DNA of 64,000 nt from Lichenostomus cassidix (taxonomy: Eukaryota; Chordata; Aves; Passeriformes; Meliphagidae). Positions 21,739-34,516 of the stretch are shown one piece after another; position 1 is the stretch's first letter; each line of letters opens with the position of its first letter. The notes under the pieces were generated by a model that was given only the letters and a program-made list of their open reading frames with translations, ran no database searches and was not told the origin of the DNA. A program made the translations under genes and the position numbers. The stretch spans positions 44,569,850 through 44,633,849 of the forward strand of contig CM039183.1 of NCBI GenBank assembly GCA_008360975.2, read 5' to 3'.

Positions 21739-24700
21739 ATAGCATTAGCAGTGGTATGCACACGTCTGGTTCTCCTCCGTTTTCCCAGGGTTACGCTCCC
21801 GCTTTTCCTATTCTGGCTGTGGGAGCTCATATGGCAAGCTCTGAGTATCTGGAGTTCTTCACTCATAGGGACACCATGGTCACATTGATGGTTTCACCTC
21901 ACTTGGCCTCCTTTTTATCTGTTTGTTATCTTGCTTTCATACCTTATTCTTTCTTCACTGGTCTGCTGCTCCATATTATATCCAAATTTATTGACTATGG
22001 TATCTTTTCTCAAGGCTAGATACTTTGTTCTCTTTTCCACGCCCAGGTGTGCATTTCCTTGACTGACCATGGCTGAGCAGTTTATAGCCTCGGAGTCCCT
22101 AGTGCCAGCCTCTTCCCCATCTCACCAGTCAGCAGTGTTTGGTGCCTCTACTTCTCAAGCTGCTGTCTCACCAACCTGTGATTCTGAATGTGACATCATC
22201 GTGTTAGAGTCATCAGAACAAAGGAAAACAAATTAGCTGTAGACAATCTGCCATTAGGAAATACGATGTTACAGCTAAACCACATTAAAGTATAGCTGCT
22301 GGCAGGTCAATAAAAGTTCATGCAGAGAAGGCATGACAATCCTCAGACTTTATGCCTTGCAAACTCAGAATGTTTATGCCCAATTGCTAGCAGTAATTGT
22401 ACTACCATACTGTAGGGCTTCAGGGTACACCATTTCCTACATGTAAGTTGAGCAGTACATCTTATGAAACTAGAATTTTCTTCATCTGATTATGTATTAA
22501 TACACTGTCAGCCCACAGTGAGAAATAATCACTCTTTTTTTCTTCTGAAAAGACAGTTTACATGTTTCCATATTCAGTCAAAGCACTTCTAGGCACTGAT
22601 TACAACATTATCTGTAATAAATCCTCACAGGTGCCTACACTAAAAAAAATGGTAAAATATCAGTGATGTAACTTCCGCTTATAATGGGACTCTTGGCTTA
22701 CTTGAGAGCAAGACTAAACATGAGCATGATATATTGTACTCCATTAATACCATCTGTAATTGTTGTTAATCACAATTTAAGGGTAATTCAAAAGGATTTT
22801 TTTCTTAATTTGTGGGAAGACACCCTCAATTTCCACACTGGCAATGTGAAGACATTAAAAATTACACTGCTTTTCTTGAATTAACAAGCTATTCCTCTTC
22901 CTCTTTGCTCCTCAAGTTCTCAAGCTAATACCTCGTCAGACAGCAATTAGCTCTGCTGCCATCTGGGCAGTGGCAGAGGTGAGTTTCCCTTCCACCTGCA
23001 GACATCTGGCCAAGCAGGGGCAAGAGAGATATGCAAGGCAGGGAAAGCGGGAAGGGGTAATGGCAAGGCATCCTCTGCTTAGCCAGCAGTCCCTTGGGGG
23101 TGATAGGGAGAGCTGCCCTCTTCCTTGGTCAAGCTGCAAACACAACTCTTGTGGAAGGCTCAGAATGAGGATGGAGAGCACCTGGAAGGGTCCCTACTGT
23201 GGCCCCTGTGAAGAAGCAGGACACAGTGTCCCCTTCTGCTGTGCCTCCAGGCTCACCTGCTGGCATACCCACTGAGGGCTTCTCCTCCCTTTCCTCACAG
23301 GGAGTTTTAAATGCCTTTCTTCCATAGGTGGACTCCAGGTACATTTCTAAACATGATATGTGACTGCCAAAGTGAGAAGCAGGAGCTAAGCGTCCTGCTG
23401 CTCCTTGGCAGCTATCTGGGAAAGTGCAAAATGCTTACAGCTGAAAATTCATCATTAAAATGTTCTTCAGCATCAGTCTTTCTTTCTCCTATCACCAGCA
23501 AGCCCCCAGCATCAAGACAAACAGGGTGACCCTGACAAAGAGCTGACTATTGGCTTGTGTGTGCCAGCTATCAGGTTTTATTACTGCTGTTTTCTGTCTT
23601 AGCAGAGCTGTTCCTAATTGTGTGTCAAGAACATTTCCTGCCTCAGAAAGCAATAATCTATATTGCAAAGAAATAGGCCGCCTAAGATATCTCCACAAGC
23701 CAGAGCCTCTTTCTTACCTAGTAGTACTTGGAGGGCTCTGCATCTGCTGTGTGTGTTGTCTGCAAAAGCCCAAAATCTACAAATATCTGGAAATCAAAAG
23801 AGGAGAAAACAGCATTTTGCTGAAACATTTCAGATTCAGCAGAAACTGCAGGGTTCCTCTTGTCGCCTTCACTTGAAACACTTGACATTCTAAGGGGCAG
23901 GATACAAACAAACACACTTGGGAAACAGAGGAATTTTGGCAAGAAAATCCTCTGTTAATACCATTAATTTAGATCATCTACATGCTGCATGCAAAGCAGA
24001 ACAATGGAAAAATAAAATTCTGCCTGTATTTCTTCTGCAGAGCAAATATTACAAAGACTGGCCTGCATTTTGTAATAAATTGCCTTATGTTTCTTCAACT
24101 ATAACATTTTGATGTTTCAATTTGTGCTATATTTCCCTCGTGGAGCCCATGGGAATAACATTTTCAGCTCAGAACGCATGTTGAGAAACAGATTTGCATG
24201 TCTATAATATTAATGCATTCCTAAAAAAAGCAAAAGGATGCTTCTGAATGCCATCAGAGTTTAGACATATATTTTTGAGCACGTTGATATTTTCCAGGAA
24301 AGCCTGAGATACTGTTTTTCCATTTTGCAATTTCTGCACACAAACTGTTTATTCTGAATTTTTTCTTTGACAGCTGTTAGCTATCATACCTGGAAGATAT
24401 GAACTTTTGTAGATCTAAGAAAGCAGGCATTATGTTTTTCAGTGTTACAGACTGTTTTCTTCTGCTTACTCATTCTGTTTTTAAACTTAAATTCCTTTCA
24501 GCCTTTTTTATTTTCTTGAGAAATTAGACATATAACATCTTACATTATTCGTATACATCATAAATTTTCTCCTTATAATTTTATGTTTCATGAAGTTTGC
24601 ACTATGTTCTTTTATGCAAACCATTGAGTACTCCAATTTCTACATATATCTTAACTGTCAGAAATATATATAATATTTTATTTCAATGTATTCAATATTT

Positions 24701-24762
24701 TATATTCAGTTTACTACATTGGTGGGGGGGTATTTCTTGTTTTAATTAGCCATTGGGTGGAA

Positions 24763-24778
24763 TTTTTTTTTTTTTTTT
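24763..24778 (+). repeat. Poly(T) tract, 16 nt
   Basis: A run of 16 thymines lies in a strongly AT-rich stretch. A run of seven guanines lies shortly before it at 24724-24730. Confidence 0.85.
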
Positions 24779-26531
24779 ATATTACACAGATTAAAGAAGA
24801 GACCCATACACATTTAATGTAGAATACATGCATTTCTGAGTGGTATGATCTGCAGCTAAAAGGGATGATGTAGAAACCCTCAATTTTCAATTACTATTGT
24901 TACATTCAGAAAAAAAAATAGATAAACTTATCAGAATTGAAGCAGGACTAAAAGTTTCCCATCTAACTCCATTTCTTCAGCTGTTATTTTTTTTCTGAAA
25001 AACACTTCAACAAAGGCTCAACAGAATATTTTATAGCAAAAACTGAACACCTGAATGATAACCATTTATGATAACAAATGTACATGTTCGGTTTCATTAC
25101 TCTGCAATAAATAGGGGGAAAAGTTAGATAACCCCGATGGAGAACATCTCTCTTTTATGTGATATTTCCCTTTGCTGGATTAAAATACTTACATTGTAAC
25201 AATATAGAAAAAAAAATTCAACTTTTTTTTCTCTTGACTATGTAACTGCCTCTTAAATGAAATCTGAAGGTCTGTTCCTTGTGGCCGCTTAGCTTACTCA
25301 GTAAAAAAGGTACATTGTGTATCTAATTCTGTATAGGAGGGAAACCTGCTTCTCAAATGATCTCAAAGTAGAACTTTGAAAGAAAATTACCTTTCCACAC
25401 AAATTAATAAAGAAGAAAGTAAAAGCATTATAAGTGCTTGTTTAAATCAAAGTCAAAAGGTGTAATTTTTCAAAATTTTTACCCAAATTTGGTACCAACA
25501 AAAGCTTTGTTTACAAAAATTTCTATAATTAATTAAATCCAGGTCTCCCTCCTCACCCTCCTTTCATAATAAACTTAGCCAGTAAAATAGGCTGTTGCTG
25601 GACGAAGCAAAGCTAAAGTGCAACAGCCTTTTCCAATGGAAGCAACTCCCCTACATTTTGTCAGTGTGCTTGTATTTGCACTTTCTTTCTGCTGCTTCCT
25701 ATCCATGGGATCAGTTAATCTACATTTCAGTCATATCCCATTTTCTCATCCTACTCTTCCAATAGTATGGGATCTGAGTGCAGACTAGCATTATATATAG
25801 TCCAGGCAATGCCAACAGATTGTTTGTTTGTGTTATGCTGTCATCAGTGTGATTTACCGCACCCACTCCCAGAGTAAGACATTAAATTTACCTCATTGTG
25901 TATCAAGGACCAAGTTTTAGAACTTGTGGTGGGGAACAGAGTAGATGAAGGCTGTCTGGCTTCCAAAAGTCACCAAACTGATTTTTTTATGTCTGTGTGA
26001 TGCTGAACCACTAATTCAAAAAGTTAGACTGAAAGCAATGTTTTCATGAGGACATTTCAAAAACACTTGTACACAGTGATATGTCCTTTGTAGAACATGA
26101 AAATGCCAAATGCTTATCCCAAGACTCTGACATCCTGCAGGTACAGTAACACAGGAGCTCTATTAACTAATATTTTCTTTGCCATATAAACCACAGTGAC
26201 ATCTTTCAGAGTCAGAATATTAGCACAGTAGTTGTGCCACTAAGATCAACTTCAGGTCTTCAGCTGCACAAGAAAAACATGTGGTAGAAATGCTTATTTT
26301 AAATATTTCTGGGTTACCTTTATTTTCTGTCAAAAATTTCTTGCAGAAAAGTGTTCTGTTTATCCTGCCATGACACCAGGTGTCTGTCATCTGCTTCAGG
26401 AGAGTGCAGTCTGCTGAGGTATTTCTGCTTGTTGGTGGGAGAAGTGACTGAGTGAGTCACAAAGAGGCAGCCACCCACATCTGCACCTAAGATAGGTTTG
26501 TTCTCATCTTAAGAAAGCAACACAATGTGAT

Positions 26532-26557
26532 CAAAACAAACAAACAAACAAACAAAC
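26532..26557 (+). repeat. (CAAA)n microsatellite
   Basis: About six CAAA units in a row. On the minus strand it reads as TTTG repeats and gives the low-complexity CLFVCLFVC end of a chance frame. Confidence 0.9.
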
Positions 26558-29237
26558 TGATCATTCACTATCTTTACTAAAGGAGTCATGACAGTGTAGT
26601 GTTGACTCATTTGTAACCTTTCAAGTAGCATGTCTATTTCATCTCCCTTTTGGTTTGTTTTTTTCACAATGCAGTAAAGCTGTGAACTAGCAGAGAATGT
26701 TAGACACATCACACAAAACTTCTCCAGAAGCAGAGAGATAAAACATGAATCCCTATAGAACAATAGCTCTGTGGTTTTGCCTTTCTTTTGTATTGCATGT
26801 ACCAGAGAAGTCAAACTCAATTGGCTGTGCTGTGCTTGCCTTTTGCATGACACTTTCCATCTACCTGCTGTCCCAGACCATTGGACCTCCAGTTTCAGTG
26901 TTTTGGAGTTAGATACACCTAAGCCAATAAACTCATAAATGACATCCAAACTTTAGCATCTAGTGCATGTTGAAGGAATCAAGAAATGCAGTTTTTACTG
27001 TGGGCAGGATTTCTGACACAATTGGGTTACTGTGAGTAATGATAGCACTGTACGCTTTGAAGGACCAGTAAACTGAATTTTCTTGTCTTCATTTCTAAAT
27101 GTGGATTTTTAAATACCAGTAAAGCTAAAATGTAAACAAGTAATTTAGATGAAGGTTCATGCTTCAGAGCATTGCACTTGTTTTTGTTGGCATATAATAT
27201 AAAGGTACTTAAGAGGTGTTTCATATTAAGATTTGAAAATAGAGAAAGTTATGGAAGAGCAAGAGAGGAGGTTTTGGCATAGAGGAAAGATTGTAGGAGC
27301 AGTTGACAAAGTCATTTATTTGTGGCCACAAAAGGCTGTGAACATGAAATAAGACTAAAAAAAGAAGATTAAGATACAAAACTCATGACATCAAGCTTAG
27401 AGCACACTGGTACAGGGTCGTGGACCGCAGCAGCTGCTCCCATGCAAAGCTATGAGGGAGTCTGTGGTCTGTTTGCATGGGCTGTCACACAATGTTAACC
27501 CATCCTTATACTCTCCTGTCTGGCCTGCATAAAAACAAACTTCCAACAGCACCTTGCTAAAAAGCTCTTAGCTTGCCAAGTCCATCAGCAACCTACTAGA
27601 TGTTAGCACTGCCTGGAGACAAATTGCAGTCCTTTCTCTATCAATAAGTTTCATTTGAAATGTGTATCTCAGCCACACAGAACATGTCACCTGAGGCAAG
27701 GTCCCCCCCTCAGCCAGCTCCAAGGATGGCTGTTTGTTACCCCACTCTATATCAGCAAGTGTGCTCACTTGTTGGGCAGCTCCAACAGGAGCGTGTCCAG
27801 AGCTGACATGGGATGCTCCAGAGAATATCTCCTGTGGGGCAAGCATCTGTCATGCTACTGAAGAGCCTGAGAGGGTTGAAAGCTGGGGATATGGGTGATT
27901 CTGAGGTCATCAATGGCAAATGAGAAGAAGGAGTTGTATGGCCTGCTCTGGTTCTGGGGAGTTTGAAGGGGAGATCCAGTCCCTGTCAAATCTGTACAGG
28001 GAAAAAATTGAAGACATAAGCACCAAACCAATAATTGAAAAAAGTGATAAAAGGAAATGTCTTCAATATGGGTAATGTTAAGGCTCCAACTTAACATACA
28101 GCATCAAGCTCTATGGCATGCTCTATGTGTTGCTGGGCAATCACTTGAAAGAGAAAAGCTGCTCACAAAGATTGTAAACGAGGCTGTAGCACAGCAAACA
28201 AAGATATACAAATGTAATTTAACATTGGAGACGTATACAGGTAAAGAGCTGATCTGTATTTTCATCCCATAAATAGCAAGATAACTTCCAAAAATATGTT
28301 CAGAGTTCTAGAAAACAGGAATTTAAAAAGAAATGGCTAAAGTCATTAAATCTTAACAGTCACAAAACTTTGCTGCTTGTCCATAACAAAAATATTCTGC
28401 CTTATTTTAATATAAGAACTCCTGATGATGAATATATGAACTCCTGATTTCCTCCAGCATGTATCTGAATAATGTGCCCTAATTTCAAATTTTTATGTTT
28501 TTTTAATCCAGGAAACTTCTGCTTAAAAAAGGAAATTAGAATGCATATTCCTGAAGGGTTGTATGCTTTATAATAAGAAAGCCTTTCTGACTCACATGCC
28601 TAGACTGAATAAGACAAACCTCATTCTCTCCCCACAGGACTCTTGTATTAAATGTTGCGCATTACAACATCTGCATTGAAATGACAAGTCAGTCAAAATA
28701 CCGAATTATCACCTTTAGCCATTTTTCATACATTTTTGGGAGGGTTTTTTTTACTTCTGTGTTATTCCTGAATATATACTTGCATAATATATGAAAATAA
28801 GGCTTTTCATACTCTCAAGCTTATTTTGTAATTTCTCATTTACTGGTTTTTACACAAGATAAAAAATATTTTTCAAATGATCTATTTAGCTTGTTTAAGA
28901 ACATGATCTTTCCTTGAACAATTATGATGATTAAAATCATATGTAATAGTAGTGAACAAAAATAATATTAAAAATTAAATAAGATGACAGAATGGATTCT
29001 CTAGGAGGTTTTACAGATTAACTCATCGTCTTGGTTTGAGACAATTTAAAGGAGAAGATTCCAGAATGAGTTGACTGCCTTTAAGGGTTCCAACAATCCC
29101 TTTTCACCAACATGGAATGAATACTAATAGAAAAAAGTGGAAAAAAACCAAACCTAGGACACTCATCAACAATATTTGTGTTCAAAATGACACATCCTGA
29201 TGAAGAAAACAAAAAAAGCTAGACCTTACCTGTGTTC

Positions 29238-29862
29238 CATCAGATCCAGGAGGGCCAGCTTTATCCTGGGGTTTATCAGGCACAGCCAGTTGAGGGAGGG
29301 AATTGTCCTGCTCTGCTTTGCACTGGTGCAGCCTTGCTTCAAGTACTGTGTGCAGTTTTGGGCAAAACAATACAGAAAAGACATCAAGCTATTAGCAACA
29401 GTTCAAAACACGGCCACAAAGATGGTGAAGGGCCTTGAGGGGAAGCCATAAGAGGAGTGGCTGAGGGCACTTGGTCTGTTCAGCCTGGAGGAGACTGAAG
29501 GGAGACCTCATTGCAGTCTGCAGCTTCCTTGTGAGACAAAAAGGAGAGGCAGGCACTGATCATTTACCTCTCTCTGGTGACCGGGGATAGGATCTGGAGG
29601 AACAACATGAAGCTGTGTCAGAGCAGGTTTAGTTTGGATATTAGGAAAGGTTTTTTAACCCAGAGGGTGGTTGGGCAATGGAGCAGGCTCCCCAGAGATG
29701 TGGTGACAGCACCAAGCTGGACAGAGTTCAAGAAGCAATTGGACAATGTTCTTGGGGACAGGGTGTGACTTTGGGGCTGTGCTGTGCAGGGCCAGGAGTC
29801 TGACTATGATAATCCTTGTGGATCCTTTCCAGTTCAGGATATTCTATGACTCTATCATTCTG
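29238..29862 (+). mobile_element. CR1 LINE 3' fragment, plus strand, with ORF2 C-terminus
   Basis: A 5'-truncated CR1 copy. The plus frame within 29200-29451 contains the LINE reverse-transcriptase tail signature, with YCVQFWAKQYRKDI and then VQNTATKMVKGLE. After a frame change, 29577-29768 carries the last part of ORF2, with RFSLDIRKGF, RVVGQWSRLPRDVV and FKKQLDNVLG, ending in TGA. The two pieces are not in the same frame, so the copy is dead. The element ends in ATTCTATGACTCTATCATTC, the typical CR1 short terminal repeats. Nucleotide landmarks are GATGGTGAAGGGCCTTGAGG near 29421 and GTTCAGCCTGGAGGAGA near 29478. The left edge is approximate. It shares high identity, in inverted orientation, with the CR1 copy at 52494-53480. 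Confidence 0.92.
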
Positions 29863-31400
29863 TACATTCATAACTACACTGATAGTTTTTGAAAACATGG
29901 CATGGAAACACACACACTATAAAAGAAACATCAGAATCCTTTGGGTATCCAAATATGTGGTGCTAAATATAAAGGAATATATCTACATTTCAAATGAAAC
30001 ATAGGCAAAAGGCTAAAAGAATAATGCTCAAAATCCCCTCCGTGCCTTCAACCTAAATTTTCAAGATACTGTACCCTTATGATATAACTCTATAACTGTT
30101 CTTCGGAATACATATTAGTGGCTGACTGACTGTGTTAATTGGAATTAAATTTCCCCAAGTGAGAGGATACAAAAATCCGTTTTGAACTATTTTCATATCT
30201 AAATATTGAGATAATATCCATTTCTCATGTGGCTAGGAAGTTCTGTGTTCAAAACCACATCTTAAAAAGGTTAATAAATTCAGTAAATGTCATAAACGTC
30301 TGGTTGATGTTCTTTGTTTTCATATTTCAAAAACTTGTGGCATCCATTCAGGAAATATGAACAGTGGCATGTGTCATGGGAAGCATTCCTATCCTGCACC
30401 TCACAAATTTTGAAATCTCTGCTTCACCACTGTGAACAGGTTGTACTGTTCACCAACCAAGCCACAAACTGTGAAAGCATTTTCCATAGAGCTTGAAATC
30501 TATATGCTTTCCTCACTCTCACTGTAACATTTCAACAGAGCTTAGTATTACGTGTGCACCCATGACATTTGCTTACCCAAAGCAGACTTTGCAGAAAATA
30601 TGCAGAAAATACCTACATTCTTTGCCAAAATCAAGTCTTTGCTGGTGTTACCGGATTCATGCATATGCTGGCCCAGATGAAGGCCACATAACTACACAGC
30701 CAGATGATTGCATGAGCAAAAGAATTATTAGAATCCTAGATAATGTTTCGAGAGTGCTGCCAAAGAAAAGTCTTTGGAAGAATTAAATGATTAATCAAGA
30801 CTGTACTATTAACAACCCACATATATTTCACTTCCAGTGCTCAGAAACTCCTCTTTAGGACTTTCTGTCCCCAAGCTCATCATGCAGCACTCAAGAAAAA
30901 CAACAAAAATGCACTTGCTTCTAGATTTAGGAATCTGTGTCTTACATAAAGGTACACTGATGGATGAATGTCTAGACTCATTAAATGAACTAGACAATGT
31001 TTTATAGGAAGTGGCAGCTGGTCTTAACTAGCTGCTTTGAAAAAGGTCTCTGTGCTGTCTTTGCTCACAAACAGCTAATATGTTACTGTAGGCAGGAACC
31101 ATGCTTACATTAACATATTAGGCAAGATACAGCTCTACCAGTGCTTGCCACACTTCTGTTTGCTTATGTTATAATAAATTACTATTTAGTTCAGGATAGA
31201 ACTGAACACCAAAGCCCCTTTATGAGTCTATCTATCTGACATTGACAGGCAACCCTCAAGTAGCTGCACAGTATCTCCACGGAAGGGGATTAGTGACCTG
31301 GAAACTCCTAGTGAAGAACCTCATGTCAGTGTTTTCACAGTGATCCTAACCCAGGCAAAACAAAAGGCCTCTGATTTCTTTAAAATCCAAATATAAAGTT

Positions 31401-31452
31401 CATGGAGATGCAAGAGCATTCAAGTCCATGGAGAAGCAAGAGTATTCAAGGA
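31401..31452. repeat. 26-bp imperfect tandem duplication
   Basis: Units 31401-31426 and 31427-31452 both begin CATGGAGA and contain GCAAGAG and ATTCAAG. They match at 22 of 26 positions. No function is apparent. Confidence 0.8.
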
Positions 31453-32057
31453 AATGCTTCTTACATCAAACTATTGCAAGTCAGAATTGGTAGCCAGCTC
31501 GAATTTGTTTGTCACAATTCCATTTTCCCCTTGCTCCCTGCAGAGATACAACATAAAGCATGTACCATGGCACAAAGCCTCGCTTCGCAGCTGAAATGGT
31601 GAAGACATCACTCTGCACAGAAGGAATTTATAGACCTTCAGGTGGGGACCAAGGTAAAATTTGTTTTCAATGTACAAACTTTCAGCCAATAGTAAGTTCC
31701 TAAATGAATACTGACTTTTATTCAGGAAGAAATAAATAACTTTATATAAATATCCCTTGTGCAAAAAGAAGCAATGGTCTTTTACTGTCAAATGCCGTGT
31801 GCCAAGTGACATAGAATCATTTAGTTGACCAGCTCTCACTGTGACTTAAAATTTGAGTTATAGTTTCTTGAGCGTTGTCAGAAACTACACATTTTTAAAT
31901 GTGAACTTTTGTTCCATTGTTTTAAAGTTAATTCTGTGGAATGTATATATAGATGACAAGTAATAGGTCTTCTAAAAATATACCCCAGATTTTGTCTGTG
32001 ACCAAAGAATTATTTTATGCTTTCTTCAAATAGCTAAAATTTTTGCTACTCTCTCTC

Positions 32058-32107
32058 AAAAAAAAAAAAAAAAAAAGAAAGAAAGAAAGAAAGCAAAAAG
32101 AAAACAA
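32058..32107 (+). repeat. Poly(A) followed by (GAAA)n
   Basis: Nineteen adenines (32058-32076) run straight into four GAAA units (to about 32093), then irregular A-rich sequence. A poly(A) run that mutates into an A-rich microsatellite is common in vertebrate DNA. No retroposed gene is seen before it. Confidence 0.9.
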
Positions 32108-32747
32108 AAGAAAATAAAAACAAGAAAGCATCATTCTGTCACAACAAATTAGTAATGTAATGTTATTTCATCTGAATGCATCTGATGTGCTATATATGCT
32201 CTACCCACCACTACTAGGTGTAAAAGGTCTCACATTTCAGGATAACCTTTTATTTTAAAATGCCTCAATTTATATAATCAAGGTCTGTTCCTCATTCATA
32301 ACACTTTAACAAGCCCTCAAAACTGTGACAATCTCAGTTTAATTCTTGTATGTATTTCTGAAGGCTTCTGTGAAGGAGAACTGTGGAGAAAGGCTTAAGA
32401 TTTTGGGCCAATTTCAAAGCAAACTTGAAGAAAATAATGCAAAATATTGTATCTACACATTTTTCCTTTTCTTGAAGCGACTTCCAACAAAATCAGAAAA
32501 ATTAGTGCTGGTCTCTCCACCCAGGTTTTAGTTTTATGTATAGTTACCTGCAGAATAAGGATCAACCCAAATTACCATAAAACAATTACATCATATACAT
32601 CTAATCCTGTTAGACACAGCTTAATAAAACCTTCAACTTGTTAAGAATAGATGGTATACTCTGTGCATTTTTTAGCACAGATTTTAGTGAACCTCTCTTT
32701 CCCATCTGACTCTAAACAACAGCTCACATATGTGCATGGCTTTCTTG

Positions 32748-32752
32748 GAAGG
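32748..32752. repeat. Left target-site duplication of solo LTR (GAAGG)
   Basis: GAAGG lies directly outside the LTR edge and is repeated exactly at 33340-33344. A 5-bp duplication is the size typical of class III (ERVL-type) elements. Confidence 0.8.
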
Positions 32753-32879
32753 TGGTGTGGCTTAACTGCAGCCAGCAGCCAAGCCCCAAGCAGCTGCTCA
32801 CTCACTCCTTCAGCAGCAGGGTCAGGGAGAGAGTCGGAAGGGTAAGAGGTAGAAAACCCATGGGTTGACATAAACACAG

Positions 32880-32885
32880 TTTAAT
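32880..32885 (-). terminator. LTR poly(A) signal (ATTAAA on minus strand)
   Basis: TTTAAT on the plus strand is ATTAAA on the minus strand, a common variant poly(A) signal. It is placed about 180 bp downstream of the TATA box. Confidence 0.6.
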
Positions 32886-33065
32886 AGGGAAAACAAAAGC
32901 TGCACACACAAGCAAAGCAAAACAAGGCATTAATTCACAGCCTCCTGTGGATATGCAGGTGCTCAGCCACCTGCAGGAGGGCAGGGCCCCATCACATGTG
33001 ATGGTTATTTGGGTAGACAAATGCCCTCACTTCGAAAATCCACCCCTTTCTCCTTCTTTCCCTGA

Positions 33066-33074
33066 CTTTTTATA
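33066..33074 (-). promoter_or_regulatory. LTR TATA box (TATAAAAAG on minus strand)
   Basis: CTTTTTATA on the plus strand gives TATAAAAAG on the minus strand, near the end of the predicted U3. Initiation would be expected near 33040. Whether it is used is unknown. Confidence 0.6.
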
Positions 33075-33339
33075 CTGAGCATGATGTCATACAGTCTGGA
33101 ATATCCCTTTGGGCAGTTGGAGGTTATAACCTTTCCAAGCAGCATTTCCTCCTCATTTTCCATACATCTCCAGCCTCCTTGCCAACATGGCAGTGCGAGA
33201 AGCAGAAAAGCTCTTTTTAAGCCCAGCTCACCAATGAAAAAACATCCCCGTATTATCAACCCTGTGTTCAGCACAAATCCAAAACATAGCCCCATACTAG
33301 CCACTGGAAAGAAAATTAACTCTACCCCAAACCAGCACA

Positions 33340-33344
33340 GAAGG
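33340..33344. repeat. Right target-site duplication of solo LTR (GAAGG)
   Basis: Exact copy of 32748-32752, directly beside the other LTR edge. Confidence 0.8.
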
Positions 33345-34481
33345 GAAAGTTGTTGCATTCCACCATAGGAGATAAGACTCTGATTTCCTATAAAATATGA
33401 AGAATATGGTCAGCATAGCTGTGCAGTACAAAATCAGGGAGCATTCTGGACCTGATAGCTCTTGTCTGTGGATGAGAGGAACAGCATGGTGGCTAAGATC
33501 TAAATTGTCTTCGACCTCTCTCACACCAGTGAATAGTAGATGACTGAGTAAGACTATCAGACCAGGAAAAATTGCAGTGTAGGGACATAATGGGCCAGAA
33601 GTAGACCTCTCAGTTTAACAGCCTCTTGACATCCTCAACATTTCATGGCAAGAAAGTTCACTTTAATCCTGTGAAAGAGGTCTGTTCACCCACCTCTTTC
33701 ATTTTTAAATGCAGACATCTTTTCAATACTTACCTGAGTGAAGACTGTTACATAACTTTGGTCATATTTGTAACTCCTCTTTGACACTTTGTAAAATTAT
33801 TGTATTCTTTTTGAAGTGGGATTCAGGATTGCAAGCAAGCCCCAAGCTTAAAAAGTCTGTTATGGATAAGTGCAGTGACAATGTGGTGCTTTTTTTGAAA
33901 TTTCCTGACATTCCTTTTGCTTTTTGAATTGTTGCTTTTCCTTTACATATCGAGAGTATTGATGATTGCTCTCAAAATGTCTGATAAAAAAAAGCAAATA
34001 TGTCATCATAATTTCTGTAATTATTCAGTTTGACACTGCTATAAAAACACCTTGAGTTTGTGAAAATTGCAATCACTATAGCATGTTGACTCTTCACTGT
34101 AGGTAGATTTTAGCACTTGCATGTACTCTCAAAAGATCTCTGGCAGGTTGTCATCACTTTCTGAACTGTCTGTTAGCATTATAGTAAATTACACGTTAAT
34201 AATAGTTTGCTCCTGTCTGCTCCCAAATTGGTTGTTCGTATTTCAGGCATGATTGTTGTCTTGTTTTTGAAAAGGTACAAATATTTGTGCAGCAGGAATT
34301 TTTTTTGGCGATTACTTTAGTGGCACTTTTACCTTGATATCCAAATGGCATATCCACTAATGAGGTTTAAGGATAAAAGAAAGAATGAATTGTCTTAAAT
34401 AAGATCCATATTTTCATCATCATTTAAAGAGCAGAAATGTTTCTTGCAAGATTCATTTTGAGTATGCCAGAAACTCATGGC

Positions 34482-34516
34482 AAAAAAATGAAAAAAAGAA
34501 AAAAAAAAGAAAAAAG
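34482..34516 (+). repeat. A-rich low-complexity tract
   Basis: Runs of adenine separated by single T or G bases, ending in GAAAAAAGG. Simple sequence only. Confidence 0.85.

Larger units (their letters stand above)
21739..29237. other. Unique sequence, no gene recognised
   Basis: No gene is supported in these 7.5 kb. A slightly GC-richer patch at 22920-23310 has a 101-codon plus frame (22970-23275) that overlaps minus frames at 22936-23181 and 23129-23344. Openness on both strands is explained by composition. The 146-codon minus frame at 26509-26949 includes a CAAA microsatellite at its end and has no domain. AT-rich DNA with homopolymer runs dominates 24400-25560. Confidence 0.6.
29863..32747. 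other. Unique AT-rich sequence, no gene recognised
   Basis: No exon or RNA gene is recognised. The minus frame at 31471-31839 (122 codons) and the plus frame at 30493-30786 (97 codons) have no identifiable domain. A 26-bp tandem duplication lies at 31401-31452 and an A-rich tract at 32058-32107. Confidence 0.6.
32753..33339 (-). mobile_element. Solo LTR of an avian ERVL-like retrovirus, 587 bp, minus strand
   Basis: The minus strand starts TGTGCTGGTTTGGGG and ends AAGCCACACCA, so the element has TG...CA ends, flanked by identical GAAGG 5-mers. The architecture is complete on the minus strand: U3 from 33339, TATA box TATAAAAAG at 33074-33066, poly(A) signal ATTAAA at 32885-32880, then U5 to 32753. 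It resembles an LTR family common in birds, and the 5-bp duplication fits class III. No internal viral sequence is present on either side, so it is a solo LTR. The open frames at 33005-33358 (minus), 33081-33368 (plus) and 32802-33020 (minus) lie in LTR sequence and are not genes. The family is recognised from memory; the ends and duplication are read directly. Confidence 0.88.

Noticed and set aside
22936..23344. Candidate GC-rich exon
   Set aside because: Both strands are open, no splice signals or domain are convincing, and composition alone explains the frames.
26509..26949. 146-codon minus-strand open frame
   Set aside because: No domain is recognised, the end is a CAAA microsatellite, and one or two frames of this length are expected by chance in 64 kb of AT-rich DNA.
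28412..28448. Repeated GAACTCCTGAT 22 bases apart
   Set aside because: Only 11 bases are shared; a chance or trivial slippage repeat.
33005..33368. Overlapping plus and minus frames of about 95-117 codons
   Set aside because: They lie inside the solo LTR at 32753-33339, which does not encode protein.
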